Shown: positions 33,589 to 42,705 of the stretch, in pieces | How the letters are laid out: each line of letters opens with the position of its first letter | Numbering within the stretch: the first letter of the stretch is position 1 | Assembly (NCBI GenBank): GCA_002428995.1 | Contig: DIYJ01000006.1 | Location: forward strand, 186,001 to 250,000 | DNA: 64,000 bases | Reading direction: 5' to 3' | Origin: Flavobacteriales bacterium UBA6057 | GTDB taxonomy: Bacteria > Bacteroidota > Bacteroidia > Flavobacteriales_G > Salibacteraceae | Notes under the pieces: model-generated | What the model saw: only the letters and a program-made list of their open reading frames with translations | The model's database searches: none | Told to the model about the DNA's origin: nothing | Program-made: the position numbers and the translations under genes

Positions 33589-35925
33589 ATGAAAACGAAC
33601 TTATTGACTGCCTTCTTCCTCTTGTTGATCACTGCGGTGTCAGCACAGGAATTGACCCAAAGTATCAAGGGAACTGTAATAGACGAAGATTCACAAATGC
33701 CCATCATCGGAGCTACGATTGTGGTGTTGGACTCTGATCCCATCCTTGGAGCGTCTACCGATCTGGATGGAAATTTTCGAATTGAGAATGTACCCGTAGG
33801 CCGCGTTACACTGCAACTCACCTACATTGGTTACGAGCCTCGAACGATTGCCAACGTAGATGTGACTTCAGGCAAGGAAGTATACATGGACCTGACCATT
33901 GTGGAGGACGTGAAGATGCTGGAAACCTTCGAAGTGAACGCCTATTCGGACAAGACCGAGAGCATCAACGAAATGTCGCTGATGAGTTCCAAGATGGTGA
34001 CGGTAGAAGAAACCAAGCGCTATGCTGGCAGCTTGAACGATCCTGCAAGAATGGTTTCATCCTTTGCGGGAGTCAGCAGCAATGCTGAGGGCAACAACGA
34101 TATCATCGTTCGTGGAAACTCGCCTAAAGGCATCCTGTGGAGACTGGAAGGTGTGGAAATCCCCAACCCTAACCACTTTGCAGATGAAGGCGCCACCGGA
34201 GGTCCTATTAACGCACTGAACAGCTCCATGCTGGCCAATTCGGATTTCTCTACCGGAGCTTTTGCACCTGAATATGGGAACGCGATGTCTGGAGTATTCG
34301 ACATGAAGCTGCGAAAGGGAAACAGTGATGATCGTGAATACTCCATCGGAGTAGGAGTGATCGGTACAGAAGCTACAGTAGAAGGTCCTTTCAAAAAAGG
34401 TGGACGCGCTTCCTACCTCGCGAACTATCGTTATTCTACACTTGGCCTGCTGGACAAGGCTGGGGTAGTGGACTTCGGAGGAATTCCACGCTACCAGGAT
34501 GGTTCGTTCAACCTCTTCCTGCCCACCAAGAAAATGGGAACCTTCACCGTGTTTGGTCTGGGAGGAATCAGCAGCATTTCTGACGAAGACTTCTACGAAG
34601 AAGCAGGTGACACGACTTACTTCAAAGACAAGTACACCGCTCACGTAGGCGTGATGGGAGTGACAAACACCTACATGCTTTCAGACAATTCTTACCTGAA
34701 AACGGTAGCCTCTGTTTCTTCCAACGGCTCGGGATATCGAAATGATGAAGGCATTCAGGAGGACCAGCTCAGACTGGTGGATGAGGCAAGTCTTACCAAG
34801 ATGGCTTATCGACTGTCCAGCACCTACAACCAGAAGCTCTCCGCCCGAACAAGACTACAGGTAGGAGGAATCTACACGCAGCTGGGCTACGATTTCTACT
34901 TCGAATACCTGGACGATGACAACGTGGTAAACCGCCCATTAGACGAAAGCGGCTCTGCTTCTATGGCGCAGGGTTTCATCAGTGTGAAGCATCGATTCAC
35001 CGAAGACTTGAAACTCGTGGGAGGACTTCACTACCTGCAGTTCATGTACAACAACACGAACTCGATTGAACCAAGACTGGCCTTTGAATGGACACCTACT
35101 GATCGCCACACCTTCACAGCCGGATACGGCAAGCACAGCAAGACAGAATCGCTGCTGAACTACACGGCTAAGACTCCAGGTGCTGTAGGAGAAGTGTTGA
35201 CACCAAACACAGAACTGGAACTTCCAAAAGCGCATCACTTTGTAGTAGGTTACGGAATCCAGGTATCGAAGAATGTGCACATCAAGGCAGAGACTTACTA
35301 CCAGCATCTGTATGACATTCCGCTGGAAGACTCTCTGAACAGCACCTATTCATTGATCAACTCCTCTGAGTGGTTCACCACCGTTGGACTCAATAACGGA
35401 GGTTATGGAAGAAACTATGGATTGGAACTGACCGTGGAGCGATTCTTTGCCAACAACTACTATTATCTGGCGACAGCTTCCATCTATCAATCTGAATACA
35501 AGGCGTCTGACGATGTGTGGAGAAACACACGCTACAACGGTAACTACAACATGAACTTCCTCTTTGGAAAAGAATTCCAGTTGAAAAAGAACCGAGCCAT
35601 CACCACCAACATCAAAGCGTCACTGCTTGGAGCGAATCGCTACACACCGATCGACATGGCCGCTTCCCGACTGGAAGGAGAAACGGTCCGCGATGACAGC
35701 CGTCCGTTCGAAGCCAAGGGAGACGATGTGTTCTTCGTTAACATCTCCGGAGGTTACAAGGTGAACCGACCAAAGGCCACCCACGAAATCAAGTTTGAAG
35801 TATTGAATGCGACCAACAATCAAGCGGTGCTCTCAAGGTCTTACGATCCGGTAGAAGACAAAATCGTAGACGGCTCAACACAGCTTCCACTCATTCCAAA
35901 CATCATCTACACCGTGAATTTCTAA
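33589..35925 (+). CDS. TonB-dependent outer membrane receptor with CarboxypepD_reg-like domain
   Basis: Start chosen at ATG 33589 (MKTNLLTAFFLLLITAVSAQ), which gives a signal peptide; the frame runs 105 bases further upstream. The 778-residue protein has a CarboxypepD_reg-like domain (about 25-110, IKGTVIDEDSQMPIIGATIVV), a plug domain (about 140-240, NNDIIVRGNSPKGILWRLEGVEIPNP) and a beta-barrel to the end. No SusD partner follows, so this is not a classical Sus pair. The substrate is unknown. A strong terminator follows. Confidence 0.93.
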   Translation: MKTNLLTAFFLLLITAVSAQELTQSIKGTVIDEDSQMPIIGATIVVLDSDPILGASTDLDGNFRIENVPVGRVTLQLTYIGYEPRTIANVDVTSGKEVYMDLTIVEDVKMLETFEVNAYSDKTESINEMSLMSSKMVTVEETKRYAGSLNDPARMVSSFAGVSSNAEGNNDIIVRGNSPKGILWRLEGVEIPNPNHFADEGATGGPINALNSSMLANSDFSTGAFAPEYGNAMSGVFDMKLRKGNSDDREYSIGVGVIGTEATVEGPFKKGGRASYLANYRYSTLGLLDKAGVVDFGGIPRYQDGSFNLFLPTKKMGTFTVFGLGGISSISDEDFYEEAGDTTYFKDKYTAHVGVMGVTNTYMLSDNSYLKTVASVSSNGSGYRNDEGIQEDQLRLVDEASLTKMAYRLSSTYNQKLSARTRLQVGGIYTQLGYDFYFEYLDDDNVVNRPLDESGSASMAQGFISVKHRFTEDLKLVGGLHYLQFMYNNTNSIEPRLAFEWTPTDRHTFTAGYGKHSKTESLLNYTAKTPGAVGEVLTPNTELELPKAHHFVVGYGIQVSKNVHIKAETYYQHLYDIPLEDSLNSTYSLINSSEWFTTVGLNNGGYGRNYGLELTVERFFANNYYYLATASIYQSEYKASDDVWRNTRYNGNYNMNFLFGKEFQLKKNRAITTNIKASLLGANRYTPIDMAASRLEGETVRDDSRPFEAKGDDVFFVNISGGYKVNRPKATHEIKFEVLNATNNQAVLSRSYDPVEDKIVDGSTQLPLIPNIIYTVNF

Positions 35926-35950
35926 GCCATAGGTTAGGCAAGGTAGGGTT

Positions 35951-36000
35951 AAGCCTCCTCTCAGAAAGCAAGTGTTTTCAGGGAGGGGGCTTTTTGTTGT
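35951..36000 (+). terminator. Rho-independent terminator of the TonB-dependent receptor gene
   Basis: AAGCCTCCTC (35951-35960) pairs with GGGAGGGGGCTT (35981-35992), with one G-T pair, followed by TTTTTGTTGT. It lies 26 bases after the receptor stop, directly beside the end of the convergent methyltransferase gene. Confidence 0.85.
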
Positions 36001-37160
36001 TAGCCCTTTGAGTCTTTGTTCGTGAACTGATCCACACGCTTGCCTTTGAACAGCTTGTAGACATTGTAGCGACACTCGAGCGAACCGTTGTAGAGCTTGA
36101 TGCGCTTTTCCGGTTTCAGGCCGATGCACTTCATCGCAGAGAAATTGCTGCTGATGATCCATGCCGTGTGGCCAGGAAAGTGATGCTTGAGTCTTGTGCC
36201 CACTTCACCGTAGAGTTCCTTCACTTCATCCATTTCCTCCAATCGCTCACCGTAAGGCGGATTCATGATGATCGTACCTTCTTCGGCTACGGGTTCAGAG
36301 TCCGCGAAGTCAGCTTGTTCAAAGCGGATGGCATCAGCCACCCCAGCGCGCCTGGCGTTGCGTCTTGCAATTCCCAGCGATTGCTTGTTGATGTCTCGGG
36401 CCACAATTGTGTTCGATGAGCTACGGACCGCTTTTCCAGCTTCCATTCTCAGGGCTTCAAAAAGCTCCGCATCGTAGTCGGCCCACTTTTGAAAGGCGAA
36501 GTTGCGGTGTAGACCCGGAGGAATGTTCCGATCAATCATAGCCGCTTCAATGGCCACGGTGCCAGACCCGGTCATCGGATCGAGCAGGGGAGTGCCGTTC
36601 GGCCACTCGGCCAGCATGATCATACCCGCTGCCAGCGCTTCGCTGATCGGAGCCTCGTTGCTTTCTGTTCTGTAGCCACGCTTGTGTAACGCTTCTCCAG
36701 AGCTGTCCAGCGAAAGGCTTACATCAGTATCCGAAATGTGAAGGTTGATGTATACATCAGGATCGTAAGTGTCCACGGAGGGACGTCTCCCAGTTGAGTT
36801 TCTAAACCAGTCCACAATGGCATCCTTCAGCTTCTGCGCTGCATACAAGGAGTGCGTAAAGCGCTCTCCGTTGGTGGTGCTGTTGATGGCGAAGGTTTGA
36901 TCCACGCTCAGGTACTTGCTCCAATCCACCTTCATCGACTGTGTATACAGGTGGCGGTCGTTATGCGCCCGATAAGAAGCGATAGGAAGCAGGACGCGCA
37001 AGGCTGTCCTGCTGTGGATGTTCGCCTTGTAGAGCACTTGAAGATCTCCCTCAAATTGAACCGCGCGGTTGAGAAGCTCGATGTTCTTAGCCCCGAGATC
37101 TGTCAATTCCTTCGCAAGCACCGGCTCCAGGCCGAACAGTGTTTTGGCAATCAGTTTCAA
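36000..37160 (-). CDS. THUMP-domain rRNA/RNA methyltransferase, RlmL-like
   Basis: The 386-residue protein has an N-terminal ferredoxin-like/THUMP part (about 1-155) with AKTLFGLEPVLAKELTDLGAKNIELLNRAVQFEGD, and a Rossmann methyltransferase core with LLDPMTGSGTVAIEAAMI (about 195-212) and the catalytic NPPYGERL motif (about 302). This architecture is the 23S rRNA m2G2445 methyltransferase RlmL N-terminal part and its Bacteroidota relatives. It modifies guanine exocyclic amine in RNA; the exact site is not proven. Confidence 0.9.
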   Translation of the reverse strand: MKLIAKTLFGLEPVLAKELTDLGAKNIELLNRAVQFEGDLQVLYKANIHSRTALRVLLPIASYRAHNDRHLYTQSMKVDWSKYLSVDQTFAINSTTNGERFTHSLYAAQKLKDAIVDWFRNSTGRRPSVDTYDPDVYINLHISDTDVSLSLDSSGEALHKRGYRTESNEAPISEALAAGMIMLAEWPNGTPLLDPMTGSGTVAIEAAMIDRNIPPGLHRNFAFQKWADYDAELFEALRMEAGKAVRSSSNTIVARDINKQSLGIARRNARRAGVADAIRFEQADFADSEPVAEEGTIIMNPPYGERLEEMDEVKELYGEVGTRLKHHFPGHTAWIISSNFSAMKCIGLKPEKRIKLYNGSLECRYNVYKLFKGKRVDQFTNKDSKG

Positions 37161-37224
37161 GCTGCAATGTTAGCACAGGTTTTTGAGGCGGCAGGGATTT
37201 GTGCTATTTACAGCAACACAATAA

Positions 37225-37260
37225 AAAACGATCCGCCAGTTGAGCGTGGCGGATCGTTTT
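37225..37260 (-). terminator. Rho-independent terminator after the T9SS gene
   Basis: AAAACGATCCGCCA (37225-37238) and TGGCGGATCGTTTT (37247-37260) are perfect 14-base inverted arms around an eight-base loop. It follows the minus-strand gene ending at 37273. Confidence 0.88.
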
Positions 37261-37272
37261 GAATGGATTTTG

Positions 37273-39561
37273 TTACTCCTTAATAAAGTTCAGCGCTTTT
37301 GCTGATTCTTTGTCTTTCAACTGAACGATGTAACTACCCGGTGCCAGATCTGAGATATCCAAAGACTGGTTTTGCCCTTTGAGCAAATGGTCTTTTCTAA
37401 TCACCACCTGGCCTGAAAGGCTGAGTATTTCAAGCGAGTAGGACGGATCTAGATTTTCTTCACTGTTGTCAAATCTGATGGTCAAACGCTCACTGGCCGG
37501 ATTAGGAAATACGCTTACCCCAGAGCTTTCCACTCCTTTTTGTTCTTGTCGTTTTTGTGACCCACCCATTACCGGTGGAGTAGCAGGCATTCCCACATAG
37601 TTCAAAACGCTGCTTCCCATCGATCCATCTGCATACATCATGGATAGTTCATAGGTGAATCTCAGATCTTCCGTTGGAAAGTTCTGACCGTTCGCCTGAA
37701 ACCTGAGGCCGAGCATTTCATCAGCTCCAGAGGTTACCTCGATGTTAGAGATGCATCCGTGCGTTGAACCGGTAAACTCAAAAACGGTCGGACTTTGGGC
37801 AACAAACCCACCAGCATTACTACCACCCTGAACCCATTGATTGTAGACTCCCGTGGTGGTAGCTAGCTCCACGACACCGTAATCGCTGAAGGTTTCATTT
37901 GTCGAAGGATCAACAATAAGGTCAAGACACACTGTAACCGTTTGAGGCGTTTCCGTGGTATTGTCTAGTCTAACGGTTGTGTATCCATAGTCCCAGACTC
38001 CGCTTCCCTGATCCACGATATAGTTGGGGTCATCATACAGCATAGAGTTTCTGGTAACAACATTGTTGTTGTTTCTGACATAGGGCGTGATTTTGTCAGA
38101 GGTGCCTGTTGGTTCCCAGATAATTGGGTCGTCTGTGCTTGTCGGTTCGTTGATTCGCGCCAGCAAGCAGATGATAGGCCGCTGCTGTTGCTGGCTCATC
38201 TGACCATTTTGGGCGTTATAGTGAATCGGATTGGGAGGATACCATTCTACAGCTTGAGCATACGTCATGGTCCAGGTTTGCCCGGGCTGAATCGAAGGAA
38301 GTTGAAAGGGAAGAGAACTGGAGTTGTAGGGATTACTCGGGGTCGGATTCAAAATTGTAATCTCAGAACCTCCGATGGCAAGAATAGGGTTGTTTTGCGT
38401 GCTCTGAGCGCTTGAGAAAGTATTGGTGAAACTATACACCCAATGCTGATCCCATAATTCTCCCATCCTTGCTCGCGTCCAAAAGAGTCTGAGGTCTACA
38501 CCTGCGGGGCTGGCAACACATCCAACATTTTTCACCCTTGTTTGCAGTTTATTAGGATTTCCTCCGTTGTAGGCAGGGTTTTCATGTGGATCACCGATCA
38601 AGGCGGGAGAGGAAATCCGATTCCAAAGGTCTGGACTTTCATAGATATCCATGCTTGAGTTACTCCAGGGTTCAAATCCATTGTCAAGCGAGAGGTTATC
38701 GCGCATTTGCAGATCATAGTCACCTTCCTTGAACTGAAGGTCAGCATAGGAAGGCTTCCATTCGCCAAACTCAGCATAGGTAAGCTCTACACGGTAAGAC
38801 TTTCCCGTGACCATCTGGATTCCGTTCTGGGGATTCCCCGGATCGTGATAATCGCGAATATCAAGTCCACCACTGTTTAGCTGTGAGACCTCAGAGCCAT
38901 TCAAATACCTACCATAGCTATTCCCTGTAGTAGTTTGGGTGAACGGATTGATCTCATAGATGGTCAGATGCATTTCGTCACCACGGCAATCGCTCACATT
39001 ACTCAACAAAACCTGTCCCTGGTTACAATCTTCAAGGGCAACAAAAGGTGCTTCGATTTGGCCGTTGATACTGATTTCAGGATAAGCACCGTGGTCTATC
39101 ACCAATGGAACACTACCTGTTAAACCCCATTCTACTCCTGATGGAGTAAAAACAGCCCTGAGAGAATAATTCCCCGCTTCCGGATAACTGATGGTCTTTT
39201 TATGGTAGGAACTATTGTGATCTGGAATGTGATAGAATTTGAGGTCCGTTCCATCCGTTTTCACATTAAAGTTATACGGTGCCGACAGGTTGGTCAAATG
39301 CCCTATGTAAGTGGGGTTTGGCAGCGGGGTGCCATATTCATCGTGTTTTACCCAATAGATGTTGACATCTCCTAGGCCACGATGATCTCCTGTAAATTTG
39401 TATACATTGTCATATTCACCAGGAAATCCGCCTGTTTCAGCGCAAAAGGGAAGAGTGGTAGAAGGCTCCCAATAGGCTTGCTGCGCTGTCAGTGCGAAGG
39501 AGGCCAGCATAAGTTGAGCCGACAAAGCCAGTTTGATTAATGCTTTACGTTTTGTGTTCAT
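37273..39561 (-). CDS. T9SS-secreted protein of unknown function
   Basis: The 762-residue protein has a signal peptide (ends SFALTAQQ) and a C-terminal T9SS type A sorting domain (about 680-762, VFPNPASERLTIRF...LEILSLSGQVV...LAPGSYIVQLKDKES). The central 650 residues are rich in aromatic and polar residues and contain several Cys (for example PFCAETGG, ALEDCNQG, SDCRGD, NVGCVA), with no domain I can name. It should be exported to the surface or medium. Function unknown. Confidence 0.85.
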   Translation of the reverse strand: MNTKRKALIKLALSAQLMLASFALTAQQAYWEPSTTLPFCAETGGFPGEYDNVYKFTGDHRGLGDVNIYWVKHDEYGTPLPNPTYIGHLTNLSAPYNFNVKTDGTDLKFYHIPDHNSSYHKKTISYPEAGNYSLRAVFTPSGVEWGLTGSVPLVIDHGAYPEISINGQIEAPFVALEDCNQGQVLLSNVSDCRGDEMHLTIYEINPFTQTTTGNSYGRYLNGSEVSQLNSGGLDIRDYHDPGNPQNGIQMVTGKSYRVELTYAEFGEWKPSYADLQFKEGDYDLQMRDNLSLDNGFEPWSNSSMDIYESPDLWNRISSPALIGDPHENPAYNGGNPNKLQTRVKNVGCVASPAGVDLRLFWTRARMGELWDQHWVYSFTNTFSSAQSTQNNPILAIGGSEITILNPTPSNPYNSSSLPFQLPSIQPGQTWTMTYAQAVEWYPPNPIHYNAQNGQMSQQQQRPIICLLARINEPTSTDDPIIWEPTGTSDKITPYVRNNNNVVTRNSMLYDDPNYIVDQGSGVWDYGYTTVRLDNTTETPQTVTVCLDLIVDPSTNETFSDYGVVELATTTGVYNQWVQGGSNAGGFVAQSPTVFEFTGSTHGCISNIEVTSGADEMLGLRFQANGQNFPTEDLRFTYELSMMYADGSMGSSVLNYVGMPATPPVMGGSQKRQEQKGVESSGVSVFPNPASERLTIRFDNSEENLDPSYSLEILSLSGQVVIRKDHLLKGQNQSLDISDLAPGSYIVQLKDKESAKALNFIKE

Positions 39562-39793
39562 GGGTTATGAGTTTGGTAAGTGCCTACTCTGTTGAGGCTT
39601 TTCAGCGACCGCCTTCCCATGAAAGTGATGAGCTCTCGTTTCTCAGGGCGTCCTTCATTTGAGGATGATGGAATTGAGCTTGAGAATGATGGCATCTGAT
39701 TTGATTTCGGATATCTGCCAACGTCCTCGTAAACTTGCCCCTGTGAATCATTGTCCAATCAACAGAAAAAGCTTGCAAATTCTTAGTAATCAA

Positions 39794-41332
39794 GTGTTAC
39801 TGCGCTACAAGTTATTCATGCTGTTCATTTCGCTTTTTGCATCTGGTGTATCAGCACAGCAAAACCTTTTATTACACTACGCCACCAAAGGCCAGGAACA
39901 CCATTCCGGTACAGCAGATCTTGAGGTTACCAAGTGCGAGGTGAGCGTCAATAAGAATCAACTGCACTTCGAAGTCGAAGTGAAAGACGACCAGCTTCAG
40001 CTCAACTCAGGCAGGATCAATTCAGATCATGTGGAGTTCTGGTTTACCATCAACACCGAAAATAAGCAGCTCTATTCGCTGGAAAACAGGGGTTACATCA
40101 ATAACAGCGAAGATGAAGTAGATGATGAAGCCTGGATGTACTTTGGGACGCCCTACAGTTTTGAACCGCGTGACCCAAATGAAGACTTTGAAGAACAGTT
40201 CAAGCAAAGCTTCGCGGGTAAGACACATTATTTGAACATCCCGGAGGAGGTCATTGATAACGCGGAGGTGAAAATGCACAGAGATTTTTCAGGGCTGGTG
40301 CACTGGGGTGTTTTCAGCGACACGAGCATTCTGTTTGATAGTCACCTGTATAAGCAGAGCGAACTTCCACGGCAACTACCTCCGCTCACTTCGAACTTTA
40401 CGGAAACATCGGAAGGGTGGAAGCTCAGTATCAATTTCAGAATAGAGCATCTCGTCTTTCTGCGAAAGATCAAAACCAGCGACCTGCGCCTCAACGTGGT
40501 GGTGTTTGATCAGGATGAGGATGGACTAGCTATTCATTCGCTTACGGAAGCGTATGCCTGGGGAGATGTCACTGGCTTTCCTTCTGTGAAACTCGATCAG
40601 CCACTCACCATTCCGCTGGATGCAGCCTACCAAGATTATGAGCAAAGTCCATTTTTCAATGAGACCAATAGCTATGTGTTTTATGACGGGCAGTGGAAAC
40701 CTCATATCGAGGCTTACGACACCGACTATTGGTGGGATGACCTGTATGATATTGACTGGATGCCCATAACACTATCGCGCCAGAAAGTCAGGATCGGCCC
40801 GCATGCTGCGTTTATCTACGATCGCGGAGGTGATGTTCAGCTGCTCCATTTTCCAAAACAGAACAGGTGGATAGAAACGGAACTCATCTACGAGGAACTC
40901 AAGGACAGTTTTGACATTATCACCTTCAATGATGGGGGTGTCGGCTTTTTCAATCGCACAAGCTATATGCAAAGCCCCTGGGGTACAGGGCCGTGTGGCG
41001 CGTGTATGCACTTTGTGACGGAGCTGATCAGGATTACAGAAAACGGGGTGGAGGCGATTCTTTCCATGGACTACAACAGCGGAAACATGGTCTGCCGTTG
41101 GTCTTTTGAGATGGAAATTGAAGAGTATTGGATCCCCGATTTTGAGTTTGCTTCAGAGGATTATGAGGAAGAGGTCTCTCCGATCGACACTGAATTCATT
41201 GAATGGGATGCAGAGCGAAATCAATTGCTCATTCCCTGCAGCAACGAGCATTACGAACAGGATTCTGAAGAAAAGACAATCGTACGCATAGGCTGGGATG
41301 AGGAATGGAATCCCATTCTCGTTGATCCTTAG
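39794..41332 (+). CDS. Exported CBM9-like domain protein
   Basis: A GTG at 39794 gives MLLRYKLFMLFISLFASGVSAQ, a convincing signal peptide; the ATG at 39818 gives a shorter one and the far upstream ATG at 39659 adds a polar stretch that would mask it. The N-terminal half (residues 20-180) reads DLEVTKCEVSVNKNQLHFEVEVKDD...SDHVEFWF, the pattern of carbohydrate-binding module family 9-like domains. The C-terminal half (about 300-512) has Trp/Asp-rich segments of unknown type. It has no sorting domain, so it is likely periplasmic. A terminator follows. Confidence 0.7.
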   Translation: MLLRYKLFMLFISLFASGVSAQQNLLLHYATKGQEHHSGTADLEVTKCEVSVNKNQLHFEVEVKDDQLQLNSGRINSDHVEFWFTINTENKQLYSLENRGYINNSEDEVDDEAWMYFGTPYSFEPRDPNEDFEEQFKQSFAGKTHYLNIPEEVIDNAEVKMHRDFSGLVHWGVFSDTSILFDSHLYKQSELPRQLPPLTSNFTETSEGWKLSINFRIEHLVFLRKIKTSDLRLNVVVFDQDEDGLAIHSLTEAYAWGDVTGFPSVKLDQPLTIPLDAAYQDYEQSPFFNETNSYVFYDGQWKPHIEAYDTDYWWDDLYDIDWMPITLSRQKVRIGPHAAFIYDRGGDVQLLHFPKQNRWIETELIYEELKDSFDIITFNDGGVGFFNRTSYMQSPWGTGPCGACMHFVTELIRITENGVEAILSMDYNSGNMVCRWSFEMEIEEYWIPDFEFASEDYEEEVSPIDTEFIEWDAERNQLLIPCSNEHYEQDSEEKTIVRIGWDEEWNPILVDP

Positions 41333-41469
41333 GATGCTCGGTTTACTAACCGGGAAACGCCTGTTGCTAGATCACCGTGAGTTTTTAGTTCGGCCAGGAT
41401 TACTTTAGGCACACTATCTGGCATTTATAATCAGCTTTTTGGGGCCAGATAACCTTGTAACTACACTGA

Positions 41470-41500
41470 GGATGCTCTGCTAACCACAGGGCATCCTTTT
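41470..41500 (+). terminator. Rho-independent terminator
   Basis: GGATGC (41470-41475) pairs with GCATCC (41491-41496) around a 15-base loop, followed by TTTT. It stands after the CBM9-like gene and just before the T9SS tail remnant. Confidence 0.7.
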
Positions 41501-41521
41501 AAAAGCCAATGAGGTATTCAG

Positions 41522-41746
41522 TTGAAACAAATCGAGTTCCGATCCAACCAGGAATCAGAAATGGAGTTGACGATCTATTCGATTGATGGAGTCACGCACA
41601 AAACAGAGCGAAGAACCACCGATTCCTTTTTGATGAACTGGGATTTGACCAATGATCAAGGCAGAAGTGTCCCCAGCGGCATTTACATTGCCGTGCTCCG
41701 AACAGGCGAAACAAGCTTCACCAAGAAATTCACAGTAGTTCGATAG
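41522..41746 (+). pseudogene. Orphan T9SS/FlgD-like sorting-domain remnant
   Basis: The frame after a stop at 41510-41512 reads a 74-codon T9SS type A tail: IEFRSNQESEMELTIYSID, WDLTNDQGRSVPSGIYIAVLRTG, FTKKFTVVR. It lacks the PNP start of the domain and any export signal. The only start is a TTG. It is most simply the last exon-like remnant of a degraded secreted-protein gene, with a terminator still in place after it. Confidence 0.6.
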
Positions 41747-41772
41747 GTCTGTAATCAACGCGGCCCAAAAAG

Positions 41773-41808
41773 GAAGCCCTGCAAACACTGAAGGGCTTCT
41801 TTTGTTTT
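41773..41808 (+). terminator. Rho-independent terminator
   Basis: GAAGCCCT (41773-41780) pairs with AGGGCTTC (41792-41799), loop of 11 bases, followed by TTTTGTTTTT. It serves the T9SS tail remnant and, in reverse orientation, may end the convergent hydroxylase gene. Confidence 0.75.
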
Positions 41809-41828
41809 TATTCTACTCAGAGGCAAAC

Positions 41829-42428
41829 CTAAGCTGCCGATTCCTCAATCATTGATCTCACCCATTCGTTGGGAACCATGTCTATGGAAATGCTGATCCT
41901 GTCTGTAGCGCTTTCATTCACCACTTTGTGCGGATCGGTAAGTCGCATGTACCAGCACTCTCCCGGCTTCATAGCCACAGGCTCGTTGTTGAGGTAAAAC
42001 ACAACACCCTCGTCTGTAACAACGGGAACTGTGAGGCGAATCACTGACTTTTCAATTTGCAGACCTAGTGTTGGATCTGTGTGCTCTTTTACAATCGAGT
42101 CAGGCCCAAGCCTTAGGATTCGAACGAGCGTAACGCGTGTATGCTCCTGAAACTGTTCCACCATGCTCTTTAGGTACGGAGAGTTGTCCAGTTCAGAAGC
42201 ATTTAGCCAATCCGTCCATGAACCATCTGCGTAGTCATCAGCGGGAGGAGGGAAGGGGCGTGATGGGTCGATCTGATGGGCCGGTGCCCTCAATGGCATG
42301 GCATCGTAGTAGATGTATTCCTTCAAATTGAGCGCTTCAATCTCAGCCTTGATCTTGTCAACGTCAAATGTGATGGGAAGCTTAATGCGATCCAGGTCCT
42401 GGGCCGTTTGGTTCTGTGATTCGGTCAT
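41829..42428 (-). CDS. Aspartyl/asparaginyl beta-hydroxylase-like 2-oxoglutarate oxygenase
   Basis: The 199-residue protein has ILRLGPDSIVKEHTDPTLGL (about 110-129) and DEGVVFYLNNEPVAMKPGECWYMRLTDPHKVVNES (about 143-177), the two His-bearing regions of the Asp/Asn beta-hydroxylase jelly-roll. The first gives H..D, the second the distal His and Arg (RISISIDM) for iron and 2-oxoglutarate. It probably hydroxylates a protein or small-molecule substrate. It is monocistronic. Confidence 0.85.
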   Translation of the reverse strand: MTESQNQTAQDLDRIKLPITFDVDKIKAEIEALNLKEYIYYDAMPLRAPAHQIDPSRPFPPPADDYADGSWTDWLNASELDNSPYLKSMVEQFQEHTRVTLVRILRLGPDSIVKEHTDPTLGLQIEKSVIRLTVPVVTDEGVVFYLNNEPVAMKPGECWYMRLTDPHKVVNESATDRISISIDMVPNEWVRSMIEESAA

Positions 42429-42705
42429 GGGAGTTAACTTGAGTCTATTGGGTTATGACGGTTTGTCTATCGGCCACATAACTGATGTGCAACTGATCAG
42501 ACGCAGTGAATGTAGGTCAAAAAGCAAAAAACGACCAAGCCATCACATGAAAACTTTTAGCCTTCAACAGCTTCTTTGAAACATTCGCCAAAGTCCCAAA
42601 AAGTGAAGGCCAACACACCACTCACATTCCCATTGCTCAGTTCATCGGATCCTGAGGTAACTCCTGAGTAGCACATCGGCCTTCTACCTTCATTTACGTC
42701 CTGCG

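Noticed and set aside
42429..42705. Distant inverted arms GAAGGCC/GGCCTTC in the gap before the S74 gene end
   Set aside because: Only seven bases with a 70-base loop; expected by chance.
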